Below, in pieces: positions 17,245-25,768 of a stretch of 55,302 nt of DNA. Position 1 is the stretch's first letter. Each line of letters begins with the position of its first letter. Under the pieces are notes generated by a model, which was not told where the DNA came from, did not search any database, and saw only the letters and a program-made list of their open reading frames with translations. The stretch spans positions 1 through 55,302 of the forward strand of contig JAAYDB010000043.1 in assembly GCA_012729475.1 (NCBI GenBank), given 5' to 3'. The position numbers and the translations under genes are program-made. Source of the stretch: Bacteroidota bacterium. Its GTDB lineage: Bacteria; Bacteroidota; Bacteroidia; Bacteroidales; VadinHA17.

Positions 17245-20200
17245 ATGGGTTCAGGGAAAGATAAACAAGCCGGATTACTTATCATTCTTCTTGGTTTATC
17301 GCTATATGTAAATTGCCAGCCAGCAGCAAATCACAGGTTTCATTTTGAAGGAAACCGGGCGGTTAACCAGATAAGACCTTCTGTTAATTCTATTAAGATC
17401 AACTACTCAATATCTGATCTGGATTTGGAAGTATTATCAAATGAACAAGGAAAGTATTTCCGTATCAGTATACCAGGGCATGTTCCGACTACGGAAATTG
17501 GTCAGCCTGAATTGCCGGTATTTTCACGTCTGATTACCATTCCTGATAATTTCTCCTGTAAAATAAGGATTGCAGCAATAAGGTCAAAAACCATTGTTCC
17601 CCGCAAAAGTAATATTGAAGGCATCCTATACCCTGCACAGGAAGGAGATACTAAAACTCCCCGTGATAAAAAGCCATTTGTAATTGATGAAACAACATAT
17701 TCAATCCGGGGCTTGCTTAACCCGGATACGGTAAAAATAGAGCCAGCAGGCAGGGTAAGAGGAAAAAATCTGGCAAATCTTATGGTGTTTCCGATAAGAT
17801 ATGATCCCCGGAAAAATCTTCTGGAGGTTATTACCTCCATGGAAATAGAAATCATCTTTACCGGCCCGGAACAATATTTACCTGAAACTATTGCTTTCAG
17901 TGGAATTTTAAGTAAAGGCTTATCAAATTATTACCAGTCAGATTTTATCACCGGATATTCTGACCAACCCGTGAGGATGATAATCCTTACTGATACTTCA
18001 TTCTCACAATCACTTGATCCACTGATCAGATGGAAAAGACAAAAAGGATTCGATCTTGATATCCTGTACAGAGGTTCAGAATATGCAGGTGTCAGCTTTA
18101 GTGAAATAAAAACCACTATTACAGATATCTATAATTCCTCAGGAGAAAGGCCTCCTCCCGATTACCTGTTAATAATAGGAGATGTTTCAGTAATACCTTT
18201 GTCAGATGGTTCAACAAATATTACAGATCTTTATTATGCGGAATTTGATGGTAATGGTGATTACATTCCGGAAATGTTCGTGGGAAGGCTTCCGGTAAAA
18301 GACACATCAGAATTGAAATCTGTTGTTAAGAAAATTATACAATACGAAAAATTTGAATTTGCCGACACAAACAACTTTTATTCCAATAGTCTGGCAACAA
18401 CCGGTTATGACGCCAGTTATGCAAGCTTTATGAACGGGCAGGTCAGATATGCGGTAACTAATTACCTGATACCGGAAAACAATATAAATGAATATCATTT
18501 TTATTACCCTCAAAAAGAACAGGAACATAAAGATTCTGTAATAAAAATAATAAACAGAGGCATATCATTCATGAATTACTCGGGCCACGGCTCACCTACC
18601 GGGTGGTTACATATTGGCATCGACACATCAGATATCTCAAAACTCACTAATAATGATATGTATCCCTTTGTTGTCAGTAATTCCTGTTTTACCTCCAGGT
18701 ATAATATGACCTCATTGGGGAACCGGATGGTTGTTTCGAAAGATAAAGGTGCTATTGGATTTATTGGTTGTTCAAGTGATTCATACTGGTTTGAGGATTA
18801 TTACTGGTCAGTTGGTGTAGGAACGCCTTCAGAAAATCCGACATACGAGACAACAGGTCCTGGCTTTTACGACCGCTTGTTTCACACCAACGGAGAAAAA
18901 GCATCTGACTGGTATTTTACAATGGGCCAGGTTAATTATGCAGGTAATCTTGCAGTTACCTCAAGCACAAGTTCAAGAAAAAAATATTACTGGGAAACCT
19001 ATAATCTGGTTGGTGACCCAAGTCTGATACCATTCATTGGTACTCCCGGACAGTTTTCAATCGCATTACCTGACCATTTACCTGAAGATATTACTTCCTG
19101 GTCATTCATTGCAGAACCATTTTCTTATTTGGCTGTATCCTCTTTTGATACTCTATGGGATGCATCACATGCCAGTCCCTCAGGTTCCATAACCCTTGAC
19201 CTTCCTGCTGATAAAGGAGATTCTTGTCTGATAGTTATTACAGGACAGAATAAAAAACCTCTTACAAAAGTTATCTATTTTTCAGAAATAAATGAAGAAT
19301 TCATAAGTCTCACAAATACAGAGATCAATGATATCAAAGGAAATAATGATGGTAATGCTGACTATGGTGAACAGGTTTATCTGAATCTGACTATCAAAAA
19401 TTTCGGATCAACGGATGCTACCAATCTGACTGCCCGCATAACTTCAACATCAGAGTGGGCCTATATAATCAACGGTACTGCTTTTATAGGGACACTTGAA
19501 GCAGGAAATGAAATTACTGTCAGTGACATTCTTGAATTTCACGTTACTGAAGAGATTCCTGACAATGGTATAATAACCTTTGACCTTATTCTGGAAGATA
19601 CCTATACTGAAAAAACATACAAGATTGATATAGAAACACATGCTCCTGTTCTTGACATATTAAGCTGTATCATCAATGATACAGAAACAGGGAACGGAGA
19701 TTTCATTGCTGATGCCGGAGAGACCTTCAAACTTGTTTTCAGGGTGCGCAATAACGGCAGCAGTCATATTTCAGGAGATTTGGTTATCAGCAGCTCTGAC
19801 GCCGGTTTTACAATACTTGAACCAACCAAAAATTCAGGTGATCTTCTTCCCGGTGAAATATCCGATGTAGCTATTCTTGTCAGATTATCTTCCTTTATCA
19901 ATTACGGAACAACTATATCTTTTGATGCTTCTCTGGACTGTGATCCATACTTTTCCAACAAAAGATTTTCTTTCAGAACAGGACGTGTAAGAGAATCTTT
20001 TGAATTAGAATCGTTTACCCTGTTCCCATGGATCAATATCAGTTCAGTTCCATGGATAATAACTGAATCAGGCACTGTTGACGGAATAATGGCTGCCAGG
20101 TCGGGAATAATTTCTCATAACAACTCCTCATCACTGATAATGAAAACATGGTACCAAATGGATGATTCTCTTAGTTTTTCCTATAAGGTTTCTTCCGAAA

Positions 20201-20997
20201 AGAATTGTGATTACCTGATCTTTAAACTAAATGATGTAGAGGTGTTCCGGAAATCAGGAGAAACAGGATGGGAGAAAAAAACCATTGGAATACCTTCAGG
20301 ATTTAACAAGATGGAATGGATTTATAGCAAAGATATATCAATATCAGAAGGAAATGACTATGCTATGATCGACATGATAGACTTTGCAAAGACAAGCACA
20401 GTACAATATATTGAAAAAGATTTAATAACAGGTAGAATAGTGTCTCCTGCCCGGAAAGATAATTTAGGACGGGAAAATGTAACAGTCAAAGTACTGAATA
20501 TTGGTCCTGATACAATATATGGTTTTAATCTTGCATACAGGCTCAATGACGGACCTGCTACAGAGCAGCATTTCAATGAAATTCTTTATCCTTCATTCGA
20601 TTCTATATCTGTCACTTTCAATACTATGGTAAATATGTCCAGATATGGGAAATACAGTTTAGTTGTCTATTCATACAATAATAATGACGAAAACTTCCTG
20701 AATGATACTTTGTCGGTGGTTATTGAAAACAATGTTGCTGACGAAGCGGTCATTGCATATCCCAATCCTTTTAGTGATGAACTGAATCTTGTGATCAATT
20801 CCGAAATTGATGATATTGCCCGGATAAGTCTTATTAATTCAACAGGTAATACTATTTATGAAATGGAATTACCTGTTACTTCCGGTATGAATGAAACAAT
20901 TATCAGGAACAGATGGCTCGTTCCGGGTATTTACTATCTCAGACTGACAATTCAGGGAAAATCAAAAACTATCCCGGTAATAAATATGAGAAAATAA
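17245..20997 (+). CDS. Gingipain-like C25 cysteine peptidase, type IX secretion cargo
   Basis: A 1250-residue secreted peptidase. A signal peptide (residues 8-24) and a propeptide-like region (to about 230) precede the C25 domain. The catalytic dyad is visible: His448 in NYSGHGSPTGW and Cys481 in VSNSCFTS, 33 residues apart, the same distance as in RgpB. Two Ig/CARDB-like beta domains (repeated NNDGNADYGEQVYLNLTIKN and ETGNGDFIADAGETFKLVF patterns) and a beta-rich region follow. The last ~85 residues (AYPNPFSDELNL ... PGIYYLRLTIQGKSK) are a type A type IX secretion sorting domain. PorU, the related sortase, has its dyad much later in the chain, so a cargo peptidase is more likely. Confidence 0.9.
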   Translation: MGSGKDKQAGLLIILLGLSLYVNCQPAANHRFHFEGNRAVNQIRPSVNSIKINYSISDLDLEVLSNEQGKYFRISIPGHVPTTEIGQPELPVFSRLITIPDNFSCKIRIAAIRSKTIVPRKSNIEGILYPAQEGDTKTPRDKKPFVIDETTYSIRGLLNPDTVKIEPAGRVRGKNLANLMVFPIRYDPRKNLLEVITSMEIEIIFTGPEQYLPETIAFSGILSKGLSNYYQSDFITGYSDQPVRMIILTDTSFSQSLDPLIRWKRQKGFDLDILYRGSEYAGVSFSEIKTTITDIYNSSGERPPPDYLLIIGDVSVIPLSDGSTNITDLYYAEFDGNGDYIPEMFVGRLPVKDTSELKSVVKKIIQYEKFEFADTNNFYSNSLATTGYDASYASFMNGQVRYAVTNYLIPENNINEYHFYYPQKEQEHKDSVIKIINRGISFMNYSGHGSPTGWLHIGIDTSDISKLTNNDMYPFVVSNSCFTSRYNMTSLGNRMVVSKDKGAIGFIGCSSDSYWFEDYYWSVGVGTPSENPTYETTGPGFYDRLFHTNGEKASDWYFTMGQVNYAGNLAVTSSTSSRKKYYWETYNLVGDPSLIPFIGTPGQFSIALPDHLPEDITSWSFIAEPFSYLAVSSFDTLWDASHASPSGSITLDLPADKGDSCLIVITGQNKKPLTKVIYFSEINEEFISLTNTEINDIKGNNDGNADYGEQVYLNLTIKNFGSTDATNLTARITSTSEWAYIINGTAFIGTLEAGNEITVSDILEFHVTEEIPDNGIITFDLILEDTYTEKTYKIDIETHAPVLDILSCIINDTETGNGDFIADAGETFKLVFRVRNNGSSHISGDLVISSSDAGFTILEPTKNSGDLLPGEISDVAILVRLSSFINYGTTISFDASLDCDPYFSNKRFSFRTGRVRESFELESFTLFPWINISSVPWIITESGTVDGIMAARSGIISHNNSSSLIMKTWYQMDDSLSFSYKVSSEKNCDYLIFKLNDVEVFRKSGETGWEKKTIGIPSGFNKMEWIYSKDISISEGNDYAMIDMIDFAKTSTVQYIEKDLITGRIVSPARKDNLGRENVTVKVLNIGPDTIYGFNLAYRLNDGPATEQHFNEILYPSFDSISVTFNTMVNMSRYGKYSLVVYSYNNNDENFLNDTLSVVIENNVADEAVIAYPNPFSDELNLVINSEIDDIARISLINSTGNTIYEMELPVTSGMNETIIRNRWLVPGIYYLRLTIQGKSKTIPVINMRK

Positions 20998-21036
20998 AGT
21001 TTATGTTTTTCTGCAATTTTAATACCAGTTACTGAT

Positions 21037-21588
21037 ATGAAACAAAATACGCCGGATAGGGAATCAGCTTTAGAATTATTAAAGAAATACAACAAATCCG
21101 AAAGTCTTTTAAAGCATGCTTTTGCAGTGGAAGGTGTAATGAGATATATGGCAGGGAAGCATGGAGAAGATAAAGAAAAATGGGGTTTGATAGGATTGAT
21201 ACATGATCTGGACTATGAAAAATATCCTGACCAGCACTGTGCTATGACAAAAAAAATTCTTGAGGAAAACAAATGGCCGGAAGAATATATCCGGGCTGTC
21301 ATGAGTCATGGATGGGGTATTGTAACTGATGTTGAACCTGTTACTTTGCTTGAAAAAACATTGTATGCCATAGATGAGTTGACGGGACTTGTTGTTACCA
21401 GTGCTTTGGTCAGACCATCCAGGAGTGTAATGGACCTTGAAGTAAGGTCGGTTAAGAAAAAATGGAACGACAAGAGGTTTGCTGCTGGTGTTGATCGCTC
21501 AGTAATAGAAAAAGGGGCTTCCATGCTGGGCGTGAGTCTTGATGAATTGATCCAGGATTGCATAATGGGAATGAGGGAAGTTGCATAA
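21037..21588 (+). CDS. HD-domain metal-dependent phosphohydrolase
   Basis: A 183-residue cytoplasmic protein with an HD domain: His27 in LLKHAFAVEGVM, the His56-Asp57 pair in LIHDLDYEKYPDQH, further His residues in MSHGWG, and a late Asp in YAIDELTGLV. This is the metal-binding layout of small HDIG/YedJ-like hydrolases. The natural substrate cannot be deduced. It starts 39 bases after the peptidase stop and may be read through from it or transcribed alone. Confidence 0.85.
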   Translation: MKQNTPDRESALELLKKYNKSESLLKHAFAVEGVMRYMAGKHGEDKEKWGLIGLIHDLDYEKYPDQHCAMTKKILEENKWPEEYIRAVMSHGWGIVTDVEPVTLLEKTLYAIDELTGLVVTSALVRPSRSVMDLEVRSVKKKWNDKRFAAGVDRSVIEKGASMLGVSLDELIQDCIMGMREVA

Positions 21589-21771
21589 GAAAGTTGTTAT
21601 CATAGCCTTAAAAGACAACCAAAAGATATCCGGATTACTGAAGTTTATATATCAGTAAAACTAAGCACTCACCCTCAATCGTTTAAAACGCAGTAGGCCG
21701 AATATATATAATATATGTTTTTTTGTTCAATAGATAAGAAATAGAAACTGCAGGTATTCAGACAAGTCAGT

Positions 21772-22506
21772 TTATAATTCTTTTATTTTTATATTTCTAT
21801 ACCAGACCTCAAAACCATGATCCTGCAGACCTATATGGCCTTCTTTGGGAAGATTAACAAACCATTCCCAGTCTTTAAATTTAGAGTTGGCACACAGTTG
21901 TCTCCACTCATCGGTTCCTATGGTAAAAGAAACAACATTTTCGCCATTCTGTCTGAAGACAACATTTCCCTGGTCAACTCTTATCACCACCTGATTCCAT
22001 TCTCCAACAGGTTTGGCGTTTTGCGGTACTGCGGGTATCATATCGTATAATGAACCTGCCTGCCTGTTCCCATCAACACCCATCTTTGCATCAGGATGCT
22101 TTACATTATCCAGAACCTGCATTTCCGGAGCAGTCATATATATTGGCGTTTCAGGAATTTCGCGGGCAAAGATAAAGATCCCGCTGTTTCCACCCTCTGA
22201 TATCTTCCACTCAAGCGATAATTCAAAATTACTATATTTCTTTTCTGTAATAATGTCTGTATTTGTCATATTCCCGTTCCCGATTCCGCGACAATGAAAA
22301 CAACCATCCACAATTTCCCAATAGGCATTGGGAAAAGCCGGAGCATTATAGCCTCTCCATCCTGAAGCTGTTGTGCCATCAAAAAGAGAAACCCAGCCAT
22401 TATTATCATTAGCTGCTGCTTCTTTTGGAGCATTTCCCCCGGATCCGCAAGAATTAAGCAATCCCAGGATCATTAATAAGAATATTAAATTTTTTACAGT
22501 ATTCAT
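21772..22506 (-). CDS. 3-keto-disaccharide hydrolase-like lipoprotein (DUF1080)
   Basis: A 244-residue lipoprotein: signal peptide with lipobox LLNSC (Cys20). The body is a LamG-like beta sandwich of the DUF1080 family: GWVSLFDGTTASGWRG, then NYWEI-like strand, SNFELSLEWKISEGGNSGIFI, PEMQVLDN, GSLYDMIPA, and a final GHIGLQDHGFEVWYRNIKIKEL. Members have been shown to hydrolyse 3-keto-glycosides made by Gfo/Idh-type dehydrogenases. The neighbouring Tat-type Gfo/Idh gene, on the same strand 101 bp upstream, suits such a pair: oxidise a sugar ring, then cleave the glycoside. The exact sugar is unknown. Confidence 0.85.
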   Translation of the reverse strand: MNTVKNLIFLLMILGLLNSCGSGGNAPKEAAANDNNGWVSLFDGTTASGWRGYNAPAFPNAYWEIVDGCFHCRGIGNGNMTNTDIITEKKYSNFELSLEWKISEGGNSGIFIFAREIPETPIYMTAPEMQVLDNVKHPDAKMGVDGNRQAGSLYDMIPAVPQNAKPVGEWNQVVIRVDQGNVVFRQNGENVVSFTIGTDEWRQLCANSKFKDWEWFVNLPKEGHIGLQDHGFEVWYRNIKIKEL

Positions 22507-22607
22507 AATTACTTATTTTTTTAATATTTGAGGAATACTAAACATATATAATTTTAATTGGCATCCAGGAAGCCTTTAAGCCTCCTATTCAATTAACCAC
22601 ATAACAT

Positions 22608-24089
22608 TTATGCCGGCATATCAGGCAGTGACCATCCCTCTCTGTATATATGCCGGATCATTTCGTTCGCAAAAGCCTTTGCATTAATTGTAATATTTGG
22701 TCTGTCAAATTTGGGATCTCCATCAATAATTGTAAAATTATCTGACAAAGTAAGTCTTACATTATCAGAATCGCTGATATTTGTGAACTCCATTTTTTCT
22801 CCGTCCCATTGCAGTTCCTTATTTAGTCCCTGTAATCTTACTGCCAGTACTCCCATAACAACCATTTCGTTGAAGGGTCCTGCTTCCGAAAAGTCTGATT
22901 TGGCAGGTATTCTGTTTTCAGGGTTTTCTTTACACGCACGAACCCAGTCCATTTCATGACTCAGTTCCACCCTTCTTTCTGTTTGCGGGACTGATGGGAC
23001 ACGTCCGGACAATAGCCAGGGATCACGACCGTAGCAACCGCACACCAATGTATCTTTTGAACCATGGAACAATACACCTCCCCCATTGTTATTCATATCT
23101 TTTCCCGAAGGCCAGCCTTCTGGTTTTAATGGTTGCAGCCCTCCGTCATACCATATCACTTCAAGCTCAGGATATTTAATCTTTGAGCCTCTTGGAGCAA
23201 CTCTTTCCGGGTAAGTAAGCTTAACCATCTGTGCATTAGGAGCGCAATCAGTCAACAGTAAAGTTGAGCTACCCTGAGCTCTTACAGGATACTGTAATCG
23301 CATACTTTCAAAAACTGGATGAAGTATGTGGCAGGCCATGTCGCCCAGGGCTCCGGTTCCAAAATCCCACCATCCGCGCCAGTTCCAGGGTGTATATAAA
23401 CTGTTGTAGGGACGCATTTTTGCCGGACCGACAAAGAGATCCCAGTCAAGAGTGTCGGGAACCCATTCTCCTTTTGGCACATTCAAGCCCTGGGGCCATA
23501 TTGGACGATCAGTGAATGATTCTATTTTTCTTACCTCACCTATCTCTCCATTCTGTATCCATTCTTTTATCAGGTTAACACCTTCTCCGGAAGCACCCTG
23601 GTTACCCATTTGCGTAGCGACCCTGTGCTTTTTAGCAAGACGTGTCAGTAATCGTGATTCATATACAGTGTGAGTCAATGGTTTCTGAACAAAAACATGT
23701 TTCCCCATTGTCATAGCTGTAGCTGCTATCATCGCATGAGTATGATCGGCAGTAGCAACAATAACAGCATCAATCGAACTGCCCATCTCATCAAACATTT
23801 TCCGCCAGTCCCAATAAGCCCTGGCGTCAGGATTTTCTTCAAAAACATGTTTGGAATAAGCCCAGTCAACATCACATAATGCAACAATGTTTTCTGTTTC
23901 TCTTACAGCCTTAAGGTTTGAATTACCCATCCCCCCTATTCCGACAACAGCAATATTCAGTCTATCACCCGGAGCTTTTTTTCCAATACCACTTACCACA
24001 GACCCGGGCAGAATAGTAAACCCGGCAGCTAAAGCACCAGCGGTTCCGATAAAAGAACGACGTGAAACTTTCTTAGATTTATTTCCCAT
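22608..24089 (-). CDS. Tat-exported Gfo/Idh/MocA family oxidoreductase
   Basis: A 493-residue NAD(P)-dependent sugar dehydrogenase-like protein. The N-terminus has a twin-arginine signal (VSRRSFIGTAGALAAGFTIL). The Rossmann motif is NIAVVGIGGMGNSNL; the family motif is HVFVQKPLTHTVYESRLL, with the conserved Lys of xKP. Next come ATQMGNQGASGEG and DWDLFVGPAKMRPYNSLYTPWNWRGWWDFGTGALGDMACH, which is characteristic of the exported subgroup. The C-terminal substrate domain carries the usual EMDWVRACKENP. With the adjacent DUF1080 hydrolase it probably forms a periplasmic 3-keto-glycoside route. The cofactor must be bound before export, as known for Tat-type members. Confidence 0.9.
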   Translation of the reverse strand: MGNKSKKVSRRSFIGTAGALAAGFTILPGSVVSGIGKKAPGDRLNIAVVGIGGMGNSNLKAVRETENIVALCDVDWAYSKHVFEENPDARAYWDWRKMFDEMGSSIDAVIVATADHTHAMIAATAMTMGKHVFVQKPLTHTVYESRLLTRLAKKHRVATQMGNQGASGEGVNLIKEWIQNGEIGEVRKIESFTDRPIWPQGLNVPKGEWVPDTLDWDLFVGPAKMRPYNSLYTPWNWRGWWDFGTGALGDMACHILHPVFESMRLQYPVRAQGSSTLLLTDCAPNAQMVKLTYPERVAPRGSKIKYPELEVIWYDGGLQPLKPEGWPSGKDMNNNGGGVLFHGSKDTLVCGCYGRDPWLLSGRVPSVPQTERRVELSHEMDWVRACKENPENRIPAKSDFSEAGPFNEMVVMGVLAVRLQGLNKELQWDGEKMEFTNISDSDNVRLTLSDNFTIIDGDPKFDRPNITINAKAFANEMIRHIYREGWSLPDMPA

Positions 24090-24216
24090 TTCAGGTAGAT
24101 TTATATGGTAATATCTTATAAATTTAAGAAAATCATTTCTATTACTGCCTTAATCAGCGGATAAAAAATTCATATCTTGCCAGACAGAATGATCACAGCT
24201 TTATCTGAACTACATT

Positions 24217-24681
24217 ATGGAGAAAACTATTATCTTCCTTGATCCGAAAGAAAACCCATTGACAATAAGGATTATCCAGATCATTTTTGGTTTAACATGC
24301 ATAGGAGTATCAGTTTTCTGGATTATTTACAACCTTAAAGCCTCAGATGCTGACAAAACATTATGGATAACTTCATTATTGCTATTCGGTTTTGGTTTTT
24401 ACCAGATATTATCGGGAATGGGAAAAACAAAAAAGTTTATTGAAATAAACAATGATACAATAATACTCAAAAAAAGCTCCCTTCTTCCTAAATACATTAT
24501 GAATCACACTGATATTAAAAAGATTGAGTCATATCCCCTTAATATCAATTTTTATACTGGTGCCAGAAGAAAAACAGCGCTTCGTTTTGGTATTACCTAT
24601 ACAGAGATAATCAAGACAGTTAAAGCCAGGATAAAGGAATTTGCAGCAAGTAACAATATCCCTTACGAAATAAAAGAATAA
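24217..24681 (+). CDS. Small membrane protein with PH-like C-terminal domain
   Basis: 154 residues. Two membrane helices (about 18-40 and 49-66) are followed by a beta-rich soluble part: KKFIEINNDTIILKKSSLLPKYIMNHTDIKKIE, then a helix KTVKARIKEFAASNN. This is the layout of bacterial PH-like (YdbT/PH_9-type) membrane proteins, but no exact family is recognised. The gene stands alone between the divergent Gfo/Idh gene and a convergent aminotransferase gene. Function unknown. Confidence 0.6.
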   Translation: MEKTIIFLDPKENPLTIRIIQIIFGLTCIGVSVFWIIYNLKASDADKTLWITSLLLFGFGFYQILSGMGKTKKFIEINNDTIILKKSSLLPKYIMNHTDIKKIESYPLNINFYTGARRKTALRFGITYTEIIKTVKARIKEFAASNNIPYEIKE

Positions 24682-24786
24682 GACTTTTAATTACCTGTTT
24701 AATAACAACATACCCTTAACAGATATTAGTAATTTCAAGTAAAAGCTGTCCTGTTCTGTGCAGTTCTTAAACCAACAAAGTAGACT

Positions 24787-24844
24787 CTTCAACTCCACTC
24801 AGATTTCAGAATGACTGTGAAACAATAGTTGAGCGAAGTCGAAG
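24787..24844. repeat. Imperfect fold-back (hairpin) element
   Basis: CTTCAACTCCACTCA (24787-24801) and TGAGCGAAGTCGAAG (24830-24844) are inverted copies differing at three positions, each of which gives a G-T or A-C pair on folding. The inner TTTCA/TGAAA pair continues the stem. Elements of the form CTTCGACTCCGCTCA...TGAGCGGAGTCGAAG are common in intergenic regions of this phylum. It lies 3' of two converging genes and could act as a transcription end or RNA stabiliser. Confidence 0.6.
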
Positions 24845-24930
24845 CATATATATGAGTGTTGACTGAACCAGCACAGGACACAAAGGATTTGGGAGTCGGA
24901 CAGGCAGGAGTGTAATAATTATTTATGTAA

Positions 24931-25764
24931 TTATATCCTTTCAGATCTGAACATTTCCATACTTTCTTCAGCTTTAACAACATACAGCCTCCTCAATTCA
25001 GAAATCAGAGGTATATTAACCTTAAATGGAGTAGTGTCTACAACATAAAAAGGTAAGACCATCGGAGAAGTTCCTGTCATAAACACTGCGTCATAAGCTG
25101 TAATTTCATCAACATGAACACATTCCTGTCTTATACTGATATTATTTTCCTTACAAATATCCAGAATATATTTCCGGGTTATTCCATTTAAAATAAGACC
25201 ATCAGGGGCTGTAACAAGTGTATCATCTTTCAGAAAGAAAATATTCGACCTGCTGCCTTCTGTAATCTCTTCTTTCTCGTTGACCAGCAGAGCTTCATAA
25301 GCACCTTCAATTATCAATTTATGAAATATTGATGATCGTAATTTATGATTTATGACTTTTGCCTCAGGATCTTTTCTTTCAGCATTAACCAGGATAGCTT
25401 TAACACCATCCAGATATTGCTTTTCTGTAGGATAGACAGGTTCAATAAAATATACAAGGTAATTAAGCTTATCCCCGTTATAATTAAATACTATTTTCAG
25501 ATTCAGTTCTTTTTTCTTTTCACTCTTTGCAAGATGCATAATATCTTTTTTGAGAGTGTGATAATCAGCCAGCATATCTTTCATTTGCATTTTTACGCTC
25601 TGAGCCAGCCTTTCCATATGATCATGAAAAAAAACAGGAATGCCTTTTATCATTCTTATCACCTCGTATATAGAATCTCCGTCATATACAAGTGAATTAT
25701 CAAAGAAATCAGAGTTCTCTGTTTTTCCGTTCAAAATGTATTTTTTGCCGTAACACTCATTCAT
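24931..25764 (-). CDS. Class IV PLP aminotransferase / ADC lyase-like enzyme
   Basis: A 277-residue fold-type IV PLP enzyme. It has the N-terminal YDGDSIYEVIRMIKGIPVFFHDHMERL motif, the PLP lysine Lys141 in VINHKLRSSIFHK, the EITEGSRSNIFFLKDDTL motif and the late MTGTSPMVLPFYVVD motif. The length and D-aminotransferase/PabC-like profile do not separate branched-chain aminotransferase, D-amino acid aminotransferase and aminodeoxychorismate lyase; no pab genes are nearby. The gene is divergent from the nuclease gene with only 4 bp between the two listed start codons. Confidence 0.8.
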   Translation of the reverse strand: MNECYGKKYILNGKTENSDFFDNSLVYDGDSIYEVIRMIKGIPVFFHDHMERLAQSVKMQMKDMLADYHTLKKDIMHLAKSEKKKELNLKIVFNYNGDKLNYLVYFIEPVYPTEKQYLDGVKAILVNAERKDPEAKVINHKLRSSIFHKLIIEGAYEALLVNEKEEITEGSRSNIFFLKDDTLVTAPDGLILNGITRKYILDICKENNISIRQECVHVDEITAYDAVFMTGTSPMVLPFYVVDTTPFKVNIPLISELRRLYVVKAEESMEMFRSERI

Positions 25765-25768
25765 AATT

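Noticed and set aside
17245-20997. PorU, the type IX sortase
   Set aside because: The catalytic dyad is at 448/481, much earlier than in PorU, and no porV gene is near.
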